From an uncultured Eubacteriales bacterium (GTDB lineage Bacteria > Bacillota > Clostridia > Monoglobales > UMGS1388), in NCBI GenBank assembly GCA_900551345.1, contig URVP01000019.1:1-17214 (forward strand): DNA of 17,214 nt. Reading direction: 5' to 3'. Positions 1-6,473 of the stretch are shown piece by piece (within the stretch, counting starts at the first letter, position 1; the number at the start of each line of letters is the position of its first letter). The notes under the pieces were generated by a model. It had not been told where the DNA came from and did not search any database. It saw only the letters and a program-made list of their open reading frames with translations. The translations under genes and the position numbers were made by a program.

Positions 1-2
1 GC

Positions 3-532
3 GTATATCAGTTTAACTCCCATGAGCTGGCAGGATATATTACGGCGCTTAACAGAGATGTGTTTTCAGGTGACGAAATATACATCAGCGCAGCGCTTAA
101 TCCGGGTGCAGTCAACTTCGACGCAGAGCTTAAAAGGGCACACCGCAAAATGCAAAACGGCGTAAGCTATTTTGTTACCCAGCCGGTATTTTCAGACGAT
201 GCGAAGAAAAACACATAGCAAGGGCAAAAAAAGAGCTTGGAGTACCCATTGTAGTGGGTATTATGCCTGTGGCAGGATATAAAAACGCTGTTTTTTTAAA
301 TAATGAAGTTACGGGCGTAAATATTCCTCAAAACATTATAGACAGATTTTACGGAAAAAGCCGTGATGAAGCAGCACAGATAAGTATTGAATATGCAGAG
401 GATTTAATCAAATCATATTACCATACCGCAGACGGATTTATGATAATGACCCAGTTAAAGCGTACAGATCTTACATGCATGGTAATAAAACAGATAAAAA
501 AACTTGAAAAAAGCAAGCAAAACAATATATAA
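3..532 (+). pseudogene. metF: Methylenetetrahydrofolate reductase (MetF family), 5'-partial, frameshifted
   Basis: The first piece (from base 3, stop TAG at 216-218) reads as the middle of an MTHFR barrel, including NPGAVNFDAELKRAHRK and FVTQPVF, matching the family's 'NPGA...dael.r...K...G..ffiTQPvf' block. The following conserved block (ARAKKELGVPIVVGIMPVAG, then FLNNEVTGVNIP) continues in another frame through a stop at 530-532. Restoring one base near 203-204, in the gcgaagaaaaa stretch, joins the two into a smooth family-like sequence (SDDAEEKHIARAKKEL), so a single-base deletion or a sequencing error is likely. MTHFR reduces methylene-THF to methyl-THF in the cytoplasm, for methionine synthesis or acetogenesis. 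The N-terminus is outside the window, so a fusion with a homocysteine methyltransferase domain (YitJ type) cannot be excluded. The next gene starts 13 nt downstream and probably uses the methyl-THF product. Confidence 0.8.
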
Positions 533-545
533 AGGAGCAGACAAA

Positions 546-1331
546 ATGATACTGATAAGCGAAAAACTCAACAGTTCCATACCATCCGTCCATAAGCTTA
601 TGGACAGCGGTGACACGGACTCAATAAAAAAACTGATTGAAAATCAGATAGAAGCAGGAAGCGAATATCTGGATCTTAACACAGCAATCTTCGGCAGCGC
701 TGAATGGGAAAAGATGAAATATGTGTTGGACATTATATTTGAATATGACTGCGGAATAATGATAGATACCACAAATCCTGACATAGCTGCTCTTGCGGCA
801 GAATATACAAAGGGAAAAAATATTATCCTCAACTCCGTAACCCTCACCGCAAGATTTGACAGCGTTGTCCCAACAGCGGTCAAATACGGATGCGGCATCG
901 TGGGACTGCCCATGGGAGACGACGGAACTCCTGCCACGGCTAAGGAGAGAATTGAAAAGGGTATAGAGTTAACAGCAAAACTGAAAGAAGCAGGAATACC
1001 TGAAGAAAAAATATATATAGATGCCATTGCCGAAGCGTGTGCCGCAAATGACAAATCAGCCAAAACAGTAGCAGACACCGTAAAAGGCATCAGGGAACAA
1101 AATGATAAAGTTCACCTTATGTGTGGACTGTCAAACATATCCTTCGGGCTGCCCGAAAGAAGCTGCATAAACAGCGGTTTTCTCAATATACTTTCCTACT
1201 GCGGTATGGACGCAGCAATTTTAAATCCTGCGTCTGCTGATATGAAAAAGGCAATTGCCGCATCAAACCTGCTGTCAGGCAATGACGAATACTGTATGGA
1301 CTATATAACTGCAATCAGGGAAATGGATTAA
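546..1331 (+). CDS. Methyltetrahydrofolate:corrinoid methyltransferase, pterin-binding (DHPS-like) domain protein
   Basis: This 261-residue protein is a single pterin-binding TIM barrel of the kind found in MeTr/AcsE and in the methyl-THF module of MetH. Visible motifs are YLDLNTA (41-47), IDTTNPD (73-79), LNSVTLT (95-101), IYIDAIAEA (156-164) and GLSNISFGLPER (194-205), with a C-terminal GMDAAILNPAS. D74, N96 and D159 line up with the pterin-contacting Asp/Asn/Asp of acetogen MeTr (comparison from memory). It should move a methyl group from methyl-THF to a cob(I)alamin protein. No corrinoid-binding or homocysteine domain is attached, so it needs a partner encoded elsewhere. I chose the ATG at 546 because AAAGGAG at 531-537 sits at good spacing; an upstream in-frame ATG at 504 would overlap the previous gene and lacks such a site. 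It is probably co-transcribed with metF and ends at the terminator at 1364. Confidence 0.85.
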   Translation: MILISEKLNSSIPSVHKLMDSGDTDSIKKLIENQIEAGSEYLDLNTAIFGSAEWEKMKYVLDIIFEYDCGIMIDTTNPDIAALAAEYTKGKNIILNSVTLTARFDSVVPTAVKYGCGIVGLPMGDDGTPATAKERIEKGIELTAKLKEAGIPEEKIYIDAIAEACAANDKSAKTVADTVKGIREQNDKVHLMCGLSNISFGLPERSCINSGFLNILSYCGMDAAILNPASADMKKAIAASNLLSGNDEYCMDYITAIREMD

Positions 1332-1363
1332 AAGCAAACAAAACAAATGTACTGTAAGAATAC

Positions 1364-1397
1364 AAAAAAAGGAGCTGTTTTTTCAGCTCCTTTTTTA
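1364..1397. terminator. Bidirectional rho-independent terminator
   Basis: Perfect arms AAAAAAAGGAGCTG and CAGCTCCTTTTTT flank a T6 loop. The A-run on one side and T-run on the other let it serve the methyltransferase gene (plus) and the peptide/GLUG operon (minus), which converge here. Confidence 0.9.
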
Positions 1398-1405
1398 TAA
1401 AACTA

Positions 1406-1558
1406 TTAGTTCCAGTTATCCATCCAGTCTGCAGATGCACCCATATGATCCGCAGTTTTTGTAAACACATAGTTTACAGGTTCCTCGCCGCTTACCTGAA
1501 TTATATCGGATAAATCCAAATTTAATTCTTTAATTTCCGGTGCTTTATATTCTTTCAT
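1406..1558 (-). CDS. Small 50-residue peptide of unknown function
   Basis: An ATG at 1558 preceded by a very strong GGAGGAG (1565-1571, 6-nt spacing) opens a 50-codon frame ending in TAA at 1406-1408. The peptide begins MKEYKAPEIKELNLDL, continues SDIIQVSG at 17-24 and ends with a Trp/Asp/Asn-rich tail, WMDNWN. There is no signal peptide, membrane segment or Cys. The layout 'M K x Y x x P E I ... hydrophobic/acidic stretch ... D-I/V-I-x-x-S-G' resembles short uncharacterised clostridial peptides that I recall beside genes for surface or secreted proteins; this resemblance is from memory. It follows the GLUG protein gene by 17 nt and lies upstream of the shared terminator, so it is probably co-transcribed. 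Function unknown; a peptide substrate for modification is possible, but no modification enzyme is present in the window. Confidence 0.75.
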   Translation of the reverse strand: MKEYKAPEIKELNLDLSDIIQVSGEEPVNYVFTKTADHMGASADWMDNWN

Positions 1559-1575
1559 TTCGCTCTCCTCCTTTA

Positions 1576-3147
1576 TTATTCTGCTGCAGGAACAGTGCTT
1601 GATGCTATATCAAAGGTCTTTACAACATCGTTTGATATAAGATAAGGTATAGCATAAATGGTATTTCCAAATTCAGCACTTGGAATATTTACTATATCAG
1701 CAGAGAAGGTCTGACCGTTGGTAAGCTGCTGCTTAGTATACTGCACATTTACCGAACCTGTAATACCCTCCTCATTAAAAACTGATAAGGGCAGGATATA
1801 TGCTCCAAAGCTATTTACATTATCTGAACCTACAATATCTGCTGTAAAAATAAATCTTATGCCGCCCATATCGCTGTTTTCACCTATAACACTTTCACTT
1901 TCTTTAAAAGCTATTGAGCTTGCCAATACTGATATTGTTCCGTCACCGTTATCTACAACAACTTTACCGCTCTCGGTTATAGCGTCAGCTATTTCTTCCG
2001 TTGTAAGCGATGATGCAGATACTATCTGAATATCACCCGAATCAACATAGGGAATGTCGCTTAACTGATAGATAAGATTATTGTTACGCATCTCAGTCTT
2101 TGCTGCACCTGCGGTAGTTTGATCAGCAGTAGGAGTTGGTGAACCCACACTGTCCATGCCTACTACGACAACCGGTAAATCCACAGGATATAAATCCGTA
2201 TTCCACGAGTTGCCCTCAACGGTAACTTGTACCGCTGTTTCATTGGTAGCATTTACCGAGCCAATTATAGGAAAGTTTACCTTTTCACCTGCCATATATA
2301 CTGTACCGTTAAAATAGTTATCTTTAAATACGCAGTTTGCGTACATACCTGCCTCACCGGCAATACCGCCAAGGCCCCAGTACCAGCTCTGGTCTGCGCT
2401 TACGGTACCTTCAACATAACAGCCTACACATGATGTGCCTTCCTGTCCGCCGCCTACAATACCACCTATCCAATATGCTCCGCTTATATCACCCTTGACG
2501 GAACAGTAATATGCACGGCAATCACCTGAACCGGCGATACCGCCTGCCTGACTGGGAGAAGTACTTGCATCTACCTTCCCTTCAAATGAACAGTTCTCAA
2601 AATATGTATACACATGTCCCACAAGACCGCCCACATAAGATTTGCCCTCAGCAGAGGAATTTAACACTTTTACATTTTCAATCTTACATACATAAGCTTT
2701 TCCCGACAAAACACCTACATATGACCCGCCTACTACCTGCGCATTTTCAATAGCAAGATTCTTTACAGAGGGGTAAGTAGTCTTTGCCATACCTGTTCCC
2801 TTAATATTTCCAAACAAACCCTGATAAGATAAATTGCCGTTTATATACAGATTGCTTATCATTTTATCATTTCCGTCAAGATATCCCTCAAATGCATTGC
2901 TGTTTGTTCCGATAGGTGTCCAGGGTTCACTCTTCAAGTCGATATTGTCATTTAGCTTAAAATACTGTTTTGTGTATTTGTTTCCCGCATTTACATTTTC
3001 AGCAAGAGCCTTAAGGTCATCAACCGTGCTGATTATGTAAGGATCCTCCTGGGTACCGCTGCCTGTCCACGGCTCTTCGGCAAAAGCGGTTAAACCCAAA
3101 CAGCACAATACCATTGCCAGAACAACTGTTAAAAGTATTTTTTTCAT
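1576..3147 (-). CDS. Secreted GLUG-repeat protein
   Basis: A 523-residue exported protein. The signal peptide covers residues 1-23 (MKK, hydrophobic core, AFA). A conserved segment common in clostridial exoproteins (GSGTQEDPYIIS, then L..LA..VN....Y....F.L..DIDL) spans about 29-80, followed by GLUG-type beta-helix repeats with cores near 143 (YVGVLSG), 171 (YVGGLVG), 201 (AGGIAG), 227 (IGGIVG) and 259 (LGGIAG). A roughly 100-residue C-terminal beta-rich domain (about 411-523: GGIRFIFTADI, FGAYILPLS, IYAIPYLI) resembles tails of other clostridial exoproteins but has no function I can name. No sortase motif, SLH or dockerin domain is seen, so it may be released or held non-covalently. The ATG at 3147 is preferred over a GTG at 3156, which leaves only about 1-2 nt to the AAGGAG. 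GLUG repeats occur in adhesins and M26-type peptidases, but no peptidase motif is visible. Confidence 0.85.
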   Translation of the reverse strand: MKKILLTVVLAMVLCCLGLTAFAEEPWTGSGTQEDPYIISTVDDLKALAENVNAGNKYTKQYFKLNDNIDLKSEPWTPIGTNSNAFEGYLDGNDKMISNLYINGNLSYQGLFGNIKGTGMAKTTYPSVKNLAIENAQVVGGSYVGVLSGKAYVCKIENVKVLNSSAEGKSYVGGLVGHVYTYFENCSFEGKVDASTSPSQAGGIAGSGDCRAYYCSVKGDISGAYWIGGIVGGGQEGTSCVGCYVEGTVSADQSWYWGLGGIAGEAGMYANCVFKDNYFNGTVYMAGEKVNFPIIGSVNATNETAVQVTVEGNSWNTDLYPVDLPVVVVGMDSVGSPTPTADQTTAGAAKTEMRNNNLIYQLSDIPYVDSGDIQIVSASSLTTEEIADAITESGKVVVDNGDGTISVLASSIAFKESESVIGENSDMGGIRFIFTADIVGSDNVNSFGAYILPLSVFNEEGITGSVNVQYTKQQLTNGQTFSADIVNIPSAEFGNTIYAIPYLISNDVVKTFDIASSTVPAAE

Positions 3148-3178
3148 TGTCTGCACTCTCCTTATTTAGTTTAGACTA

Positions 3179-3207
3179 ATTCTATCATAGGATACATTTT
3201 TTGTCAA
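3179..3207 (-). promoter_or_regulatory. Sigma-A promoter of the GLUG protein gene
   Basis: On the minus strand, TTGACA (3202-3207), a 17-bp spacer and TAGAAT (3179-3184) lie about 30 nt upstream of the start codon at 3147. The -35 is a full consensus match and the -10 matches 5 of 6. Confidence 0.85.
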
Positions 3208-3239
3208 TTGCTTGCATAAAAACAGATTTTTCCATAAAT

Positions 3240-3273
3240 ATAACGGTGCAAAAACCATATTTTGCACCGTTAT
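3240..3273 (-). terminator. Terminator-like hairpin after the GH4 gene
   Basis: Perfect 14-bp arms ATAACGGTGCAAAA and TTTTGCACCGTTAT enclose a 6-nt loop, 13 nt beyond the melA stop. The downstream U-tract is poor in both directions, so it may be a weak terminator or an RNA-stabilising hairpin. Confidence 0.65.
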
Positions 3274-3285
3274 TATTAAGACGCA

Positions 3286-4608
3286 CTATTTATACTGTGG
3301 CAGATAATCTCCGTGAGCCTCAATAAGGTCATCAACCATCTTTTTGATTGTGTCAATATCAAGCTCGCTGCCTGTGTGGGGGTCAAGCATTGCGGCTTGG
3401 TAAATGTGCTCTTTCTTTCGTGTTCTTGCCGCTTCTATTGTGAGCAGCTGAACATTAATATTTGTCATATTCATTGCAGCACACTGCACAGGGAGCGGCC
3501 CCACATGACAGGGATTAATACCGCTGCCGTTAACAAGACATGGAACTTCAACGCATGCCTCATCCGGCAGATTGGAAATAAGTCCGCCGCTATTAAGTAC
3601 ATTTCCTCCGATTTGATAGGGAGTGTTCTCTACGATACTCTGCATAATCCATGACGCATACTCTCTGCTGCGTACATGATCTTCTTTTTCGCCGGTTTGC
3701 AACAGTTCACTGTATTCTTTTTTCCATGATTCAATTTGATGTATACAGCGGCGGGGGTATTCATCAAGAGGAATATTGAATTTTTCTATCAATTCAGGAT
3801 ATTTATTCTTTATATAGAAATAATTATATTCTGCGTTATGTTCGCTGGACTCGGTACAGTAATATCCGAAGTTTCTTATGTAATCCATACGAACTTTATC
3901 CGTATTATCGGGACCCGCAATATATTCATCAACCTTTGATTTAATTTCGGGATAAAGGTCATTGCCGTTTTTATCTTTAATTTCAAGCAGCCATGCCATA
4001 TGGTTTATACCTGCGATAAGCTCTCTTCTTCCCTCCAGTCTGTCTGACATACCCAGAGAATTTAAAAGGCTCTCTGAGCACACCTGCACGCTGTGGCAAA
4101 GGCCTACGGTTTTAATTGGTGTATATCTTAACATATACCCCGTAAGCATAGCCATGGGATTTGTATAATTTAAAAACAGCGCATCGGGGCAAACCTCTGC
4201 CATATCACGGGCAAAATCATCCATAACGGGAATGGTTCTAAGAGCACGCATTATTCCGCCTATACCCAGCGTATCGCCGATTGTTTGCTTTAATCCATAT
4301 TTTTTCGGCACTTCAAAATCTATAATGGTACAAGGGTCGTACCCGCCTACCTGAATGGCATTAACAACAAAATCAGCACCCCTCAGTGCGTCCTTTCTGT
4401 GTTCTACCCCTGCATAGCACTCAATTCTGCCAAAGCCGCCCTTTGTTTTACGCATAGCCTCAAGAATTGTTTTACTTTCTTCAAGTCTGACGGGATCAAT
4501 GTCATAAAGAGCAAATGTACTGTCTTTAAGAGAATCAACACACATACAGTCGCCAATAACATTTCTGGCAAAAACAGTGCTTCCTGCACCCATAAAAGTA
4601 ATCTTCAT
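3286..4608 (-). CDS. melA: Alpha-galactosidase, glycoside hydrolase family 4 (MelA-like)
   Basis: A 440-residue GH4 enzyme, the usual family length, close to E. coli MelA along its whole length. It has an N-terminal Rossmann motif for NAD (MKITFMGAGST), IQVGGYDPCTIIDFEV (85-100), GDTLGIGGIMRALRTIP (111-127), NYTNPMAM (147-154), GLCHSVQ (169-175) and GINHMAW (200-206). C171 and H203 correspond to the Mn2+ ligands of the family. GH4 enzymes hydrolyse by an NAD- and Mn-dependent redox elimination, typically in the cytoplasm; no signal peptide is present. Likely substrates are melibiose or raffinose-type galactosides, with another GH4 specificity as a less likely alternative. The ATG at 4608 follows AAAGGAGGAG at good spacing; an upstream in-frame ATG at 4632 lacks a site. 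It is divergent from an AraC regulator, and its own promoter shows only a TATCAT-like -10 with a poor -35, which fits activator dependence. Confidence 0.92.
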   Translation of the reverse strand: MKITFMGAGSTVFARNVIGDCMCVDSLKDSTFALYDIDPVRLEESKTILEAMRKTKGGFGRIECYAGVEHRKDALRGADFVVNAIQVGGYDPCTIIDFEVPKKYGLKQTIGDTLGIGGIMRALRTIPVMDDFARDMAEVCPDALFLNYTNPMAMLTGYMLRYTPIKTVGLCHSVQVCSESLLNSLGMSDRLEGRRELIAGINHMAWLLEIKDKNGNDLYPEIKSKVDEYIAGPDNTDKVRMDYIRNFGYYCTESSEHNAEYNYFYIKNKYPELIEKFNIPLDEYPRRCIHQIESWKKEYSELLQTGEKEDHVRSREYASWIMQSIVENTPYQIGGNVLNSGGLISNLPDEACVEVPCLVNGSGINPCHVGPLPVQCAAMNMTNINVQLLTIEAARTRKKEHIYQAAMLDPHTGSELDIDTIKKMVDDLIEAHGDYLPQYK

Positions 4609-4651
4609 AAATATCTCCTCCTTTATATGCACATCACAGCTTAATGATATA

Positions 4652-4681
4652 TTGACATGCTCTGAAATGAAATGGTATAAT
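4652..4681 (+). promoter_or_regulatory. Promoter of the AraC-type regulator gene
   Basis: TTGACA (4652-4657), an 18-bp spacer and TATAAT (4676-4681) are both perfect hexamers, about 50 nt before the AraC start. The site lies in the shared region with melA, so regulator binding here could affect both genes. Confidence 0.85.
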
Positions 4682-4730
4682 GTTATTGGTATTTGTCATT
4701 TTGTTGTTTGAAAAGGAGAGATAATCTTCC

Positions 4731-5501
4731 ATGACTCATGATATAATAATTACCAATGAAGGTTATAAAGGCTTGAACCCCATGCTTTTTGGCTATGAAA
4801 ACTGTGAAAAGTCCCATTATTTCGGTCCGGCGGTAAGGACACACTGGCTTATTCATTTTGTTGTGTCGGGATTTGGTTTTTATAAAATAGCAGACAGACA
4901 GTACAATGTAGGTCCCGGGGAGATGTTCGTTATACCGCCATACGAAGAAACCTTTTACAAAGCAGACGGCGAAAAGCCATGGAGCTATATATGGATCGGT
5001 TTTACATCTGACGAAAAACTGCCTGTGCAGTTAAGCGACACAATACGATGCCCTCAGGCATTGGGAATATTTAACTCCATGAAAAAGTGCAGCGAAATAT
5101 CAAGCGGCAGGAGTGCTTTTCTCACTGCAAGACTATGGGACTTATTTTCGCTGCTCCTAAGTGATGAAAAAAGCGATGAAGATTATATTGAAAAAGCATT
5201 GGATTGCATACACTCAGAATACATGACCCCAATAACGGTTGAACAGATAGCGCGCCGATTAAACCTTGACCGAAGCTATTTTTCTGTTCTGTTTAAGAAA
5301 AAAACGGGGGTTTCACCCAAACAATACCTGCTCAACTACAGAATGAGCATTGCCGCGTCGTTGATAACAGAAAACTGTAAAAGTGTTTCCGTTGCCGCCT
5401 GTTCGGTAGGATACACGGATATTTATAATTTTTCCAAAATGTTCAAGCGATGTTACGGTATGTCACCCAGTGAATATATAAAAGCAGGCAAAAAATCATA
5501 A
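4731..5501 (+). CDS. AraC-family transcriptional regulator
   Basis: A 256-residue cytoplasmic regulator. The N-terminal half (about 10-95) is a cupin-like sugar-sensing domain (HWLIHFVVSGFGFYKI, GPGEMFVIPP, PWSYIWIGF). The C-terminal part (about 150-250) holds the two helix-turn-helix units of the family: ITVEQIARRLNLDRSYFSVLFKK and the signature region SVAACSVGYTDIYNFSKMFKR followed by GMSPSEYI. It is divergent from the GH4 alpha-galactosidase with 122 bp between the start codons, an arrangement known for MsmR/RafR-type activators of galactoside genes; control of melA is therefore inferred. The start ATG at 4731 has AAGGAG about 12 nt upstream, slightly long but usable. A terminator follows at 5576. 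Confidence 0.9.
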   Translation: MTHDIIITNEGYKGLNPMLFGYENCEKSHYFGPAVRTHWLIHFVVSGFGFYKIADRQYNVGPGEMFVIPPYEETFYKADGEKPWSYIWIGFTSDEKLPVQLSDTIRCPQALGIFNSMKKCSEISSGRSAFLTARLWDLFSLLLSDEKSDEDYIEKALDCIHSEYMTPITVEQIARRLNLDRSYFSVLFKKKTGVSPKQYLLNYRMSIAASLITENCKSVSVAACSVGYTDIYNFSKMFKRCYGMSPSEYIKAGKKS

Positions 5502-5506
5502 TCGGT

Positions 5507-5537
5507 TTGCCATATATCTGCATAATGCTCGTATAAT
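5507..5537 (+). promoter_or_regulatory. Possible promoter in the AraC 3' intergenic region
   Basis: TTGCCA (5507-5512), a 19-bp spacer and a perfect TATAAT (5532-5537) point at the terminator 40 nt further on. If used it would make an RNA of only about 60 nt. TGTACA occurs at 5537-5542 and again at 5563-5568. Chance occurrence in AT-rich DNA is quite possible. Confidence 0.25.
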
Positions 5538-5575
5538 GTACAATAATATAGAAAACTGCTAATGTACAGAAAATA

Positions 5576-5604
5576 AAAAGGCTGACTTAATGCGTCAGCC
5601 TTTT
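5576..5604. terminator. Bidirectional rho-independent terminator
   Basis: Arms AAAAGGCTGAC and GTCAGCCTTTT enclose a 7-nt loop. It lies between the convergent araC-type gene (plus) and the copper-amine-oxidase-N protein gene (minus) and can serve both. Confidence 0.9.
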
Positions 5605-5636
5605 ACTATTTAAGATTTTTAGTTTTAAATAATCCT

Positions 5637-6299
5637 TTATTGTTTTGAATTAGCAGTTATAAATGTATAAGTTACTCCGTTTACTACTTCCTCTGACCAG
5701 TCAACATCCATATTAAATGTTTCAAATATGAATCTGAAAGGAACCATTGTTCTGTCCGAAATAACCATTGCAGGAACATCCAGAGTCTGAGCGTTGCCGT
5801 TTACATATATCGTCTGATTGTTTATGGTAAGAACGATGGTAAGGTCGTCTTTAACGATAGTAACTTTCTGTGCTGCTTCGTCCCAGTCTACTGTTGCACC
5901 CAACTTCTCTGCAACTATTCTGACGGGAACAAGAGTTCTGTCATTTACAAGCTGAGGCTTTGTATCGGGGAAATATACGCCGATGCCGTTAATGTAAATC
6001 TGAATCGTATCAAGAGCAACAGCCGCACCAAACATCTGCTTGATTTCTTCGATAGTCATTTCGGTGGGTACATATTCTTCAACCTCAAATTGTGAATCAA
6101 CTGCTTCATCTCTGTGGATCTGTGCGGCGTTGGGGTCGAAACCATCAGGCGCCAAACCTTCTTCAATATCATCAATGGTTTCTTCGGTAAGCATATCGTC
6201 TATATCCTGCTCATCATCTCCGTCAGCGGCATAAGCCATATATGTAAGCATGGAAAAACTCATACCTATAGCCAACAACATTGCAATAATCTTCTTCAT
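5637..6299 (-). CDS. Secreted stalk protein with copper amine oxidase N-terminal-like domain
   Basis: A 220-residue exported protein. The signal peptide is residues 1-24 (MKK, hydrophobic core, AYA). An acidic, probably disordered linker follows at about 26-90. The C-terminal half is a copper-amine-oxidase N-terminal-type domain with the typical repeated motif: YINGIGVYFPDTKPQLVNDR, then TLVPVRIVAEKLGATVDW (122-139), and IYVNGNAQTLDVPAMVISDR followed by TMVPFRFIFE (184-193). In Clostridia this domain is a common non-catalytic cell-surface module, not an oxidase; no enzyme domain is attached here. The start ATG at 6299 has GGGAGG about 8 nt upstream, whereas the ATG two codons earlier leaves only 2 nt. 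Its function beyond a surface or cell-wall role cannot be told. Confidence 0.88.
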   Translation of the reverse strand: MKKIIAMLLAIGMSFSMLTYMAYAADGDDEQDIDDMLTEETIDDIEEGLAPDGFDPNAAQIHRDEAVDSQFEVEEYVPTEMTIEEIKQMFGAAVALDTIQIYINGIGVYFPDTKPQLVNDRTLVPVRIVAEKLGATVDWDEAAQKVTIVKDDLTIVLTINNQTIYVNGNAQTLDVPAMVISDRTMVPFRFIFETFNMDVDWSEEVVNGVTYTFITANSKQ

Positions 6300-6329
6300 C
6301 TGCATAACCTCCCAATTGTATATACACAC

Positions 6330-6358
6330 ATTATGCACCAAAAAAATTAATTTGTCAA
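6330..6358 (-). promoter_or_regulatory. Sigma-A promoter of the copper-amine-oxidase-N protein gene
   Basis: On the minus strand TTGACA (6353-6358), a 17-bp spacer and CATAAT (6330-6335) precede the start at 6299. The leader is short, about 24 nt. Confidence 0.85.
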
Positions 6359-6364
6359 TTAATA

Positions 6365-6392
6365 TTGAAAAAAAAAATATTTTTGTTACAAT
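6365..6392 (+). promoter_or_regulatory. Probable promoter of the polA operon
   Basis: TTGAAA (6365-6370), a 16-bp spacer and TACAAT (6387-6392) lie about 80 nt before the polA start. The region is very A/T-rich and other -10-like matches exist just downstream, so the exact site is uncertain. Confidence 0.45.
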
Positions 6393-6473
6393 ATAAATAT
6401 ATGTAATAATGCAAATTATAACCATATGGATTATTTATGCTTAGTTTACTCTCCCTTGAAAGGATAATATAAC

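Noticed and set aside
644..1090. Minus-strand open frame opposite the methyltransferase gene
   Set aside because: The plus-strand frame holds clear pterin-binding motifs; the antisense frame shows no domain.
6300..6425. N-terminal extension of the copper-amine-oxidase-N protein from a start at 6425
   Set aside because: It would read through the promoter and ribosome binding site; a signal peptide starts properly at the ATG at 6299.
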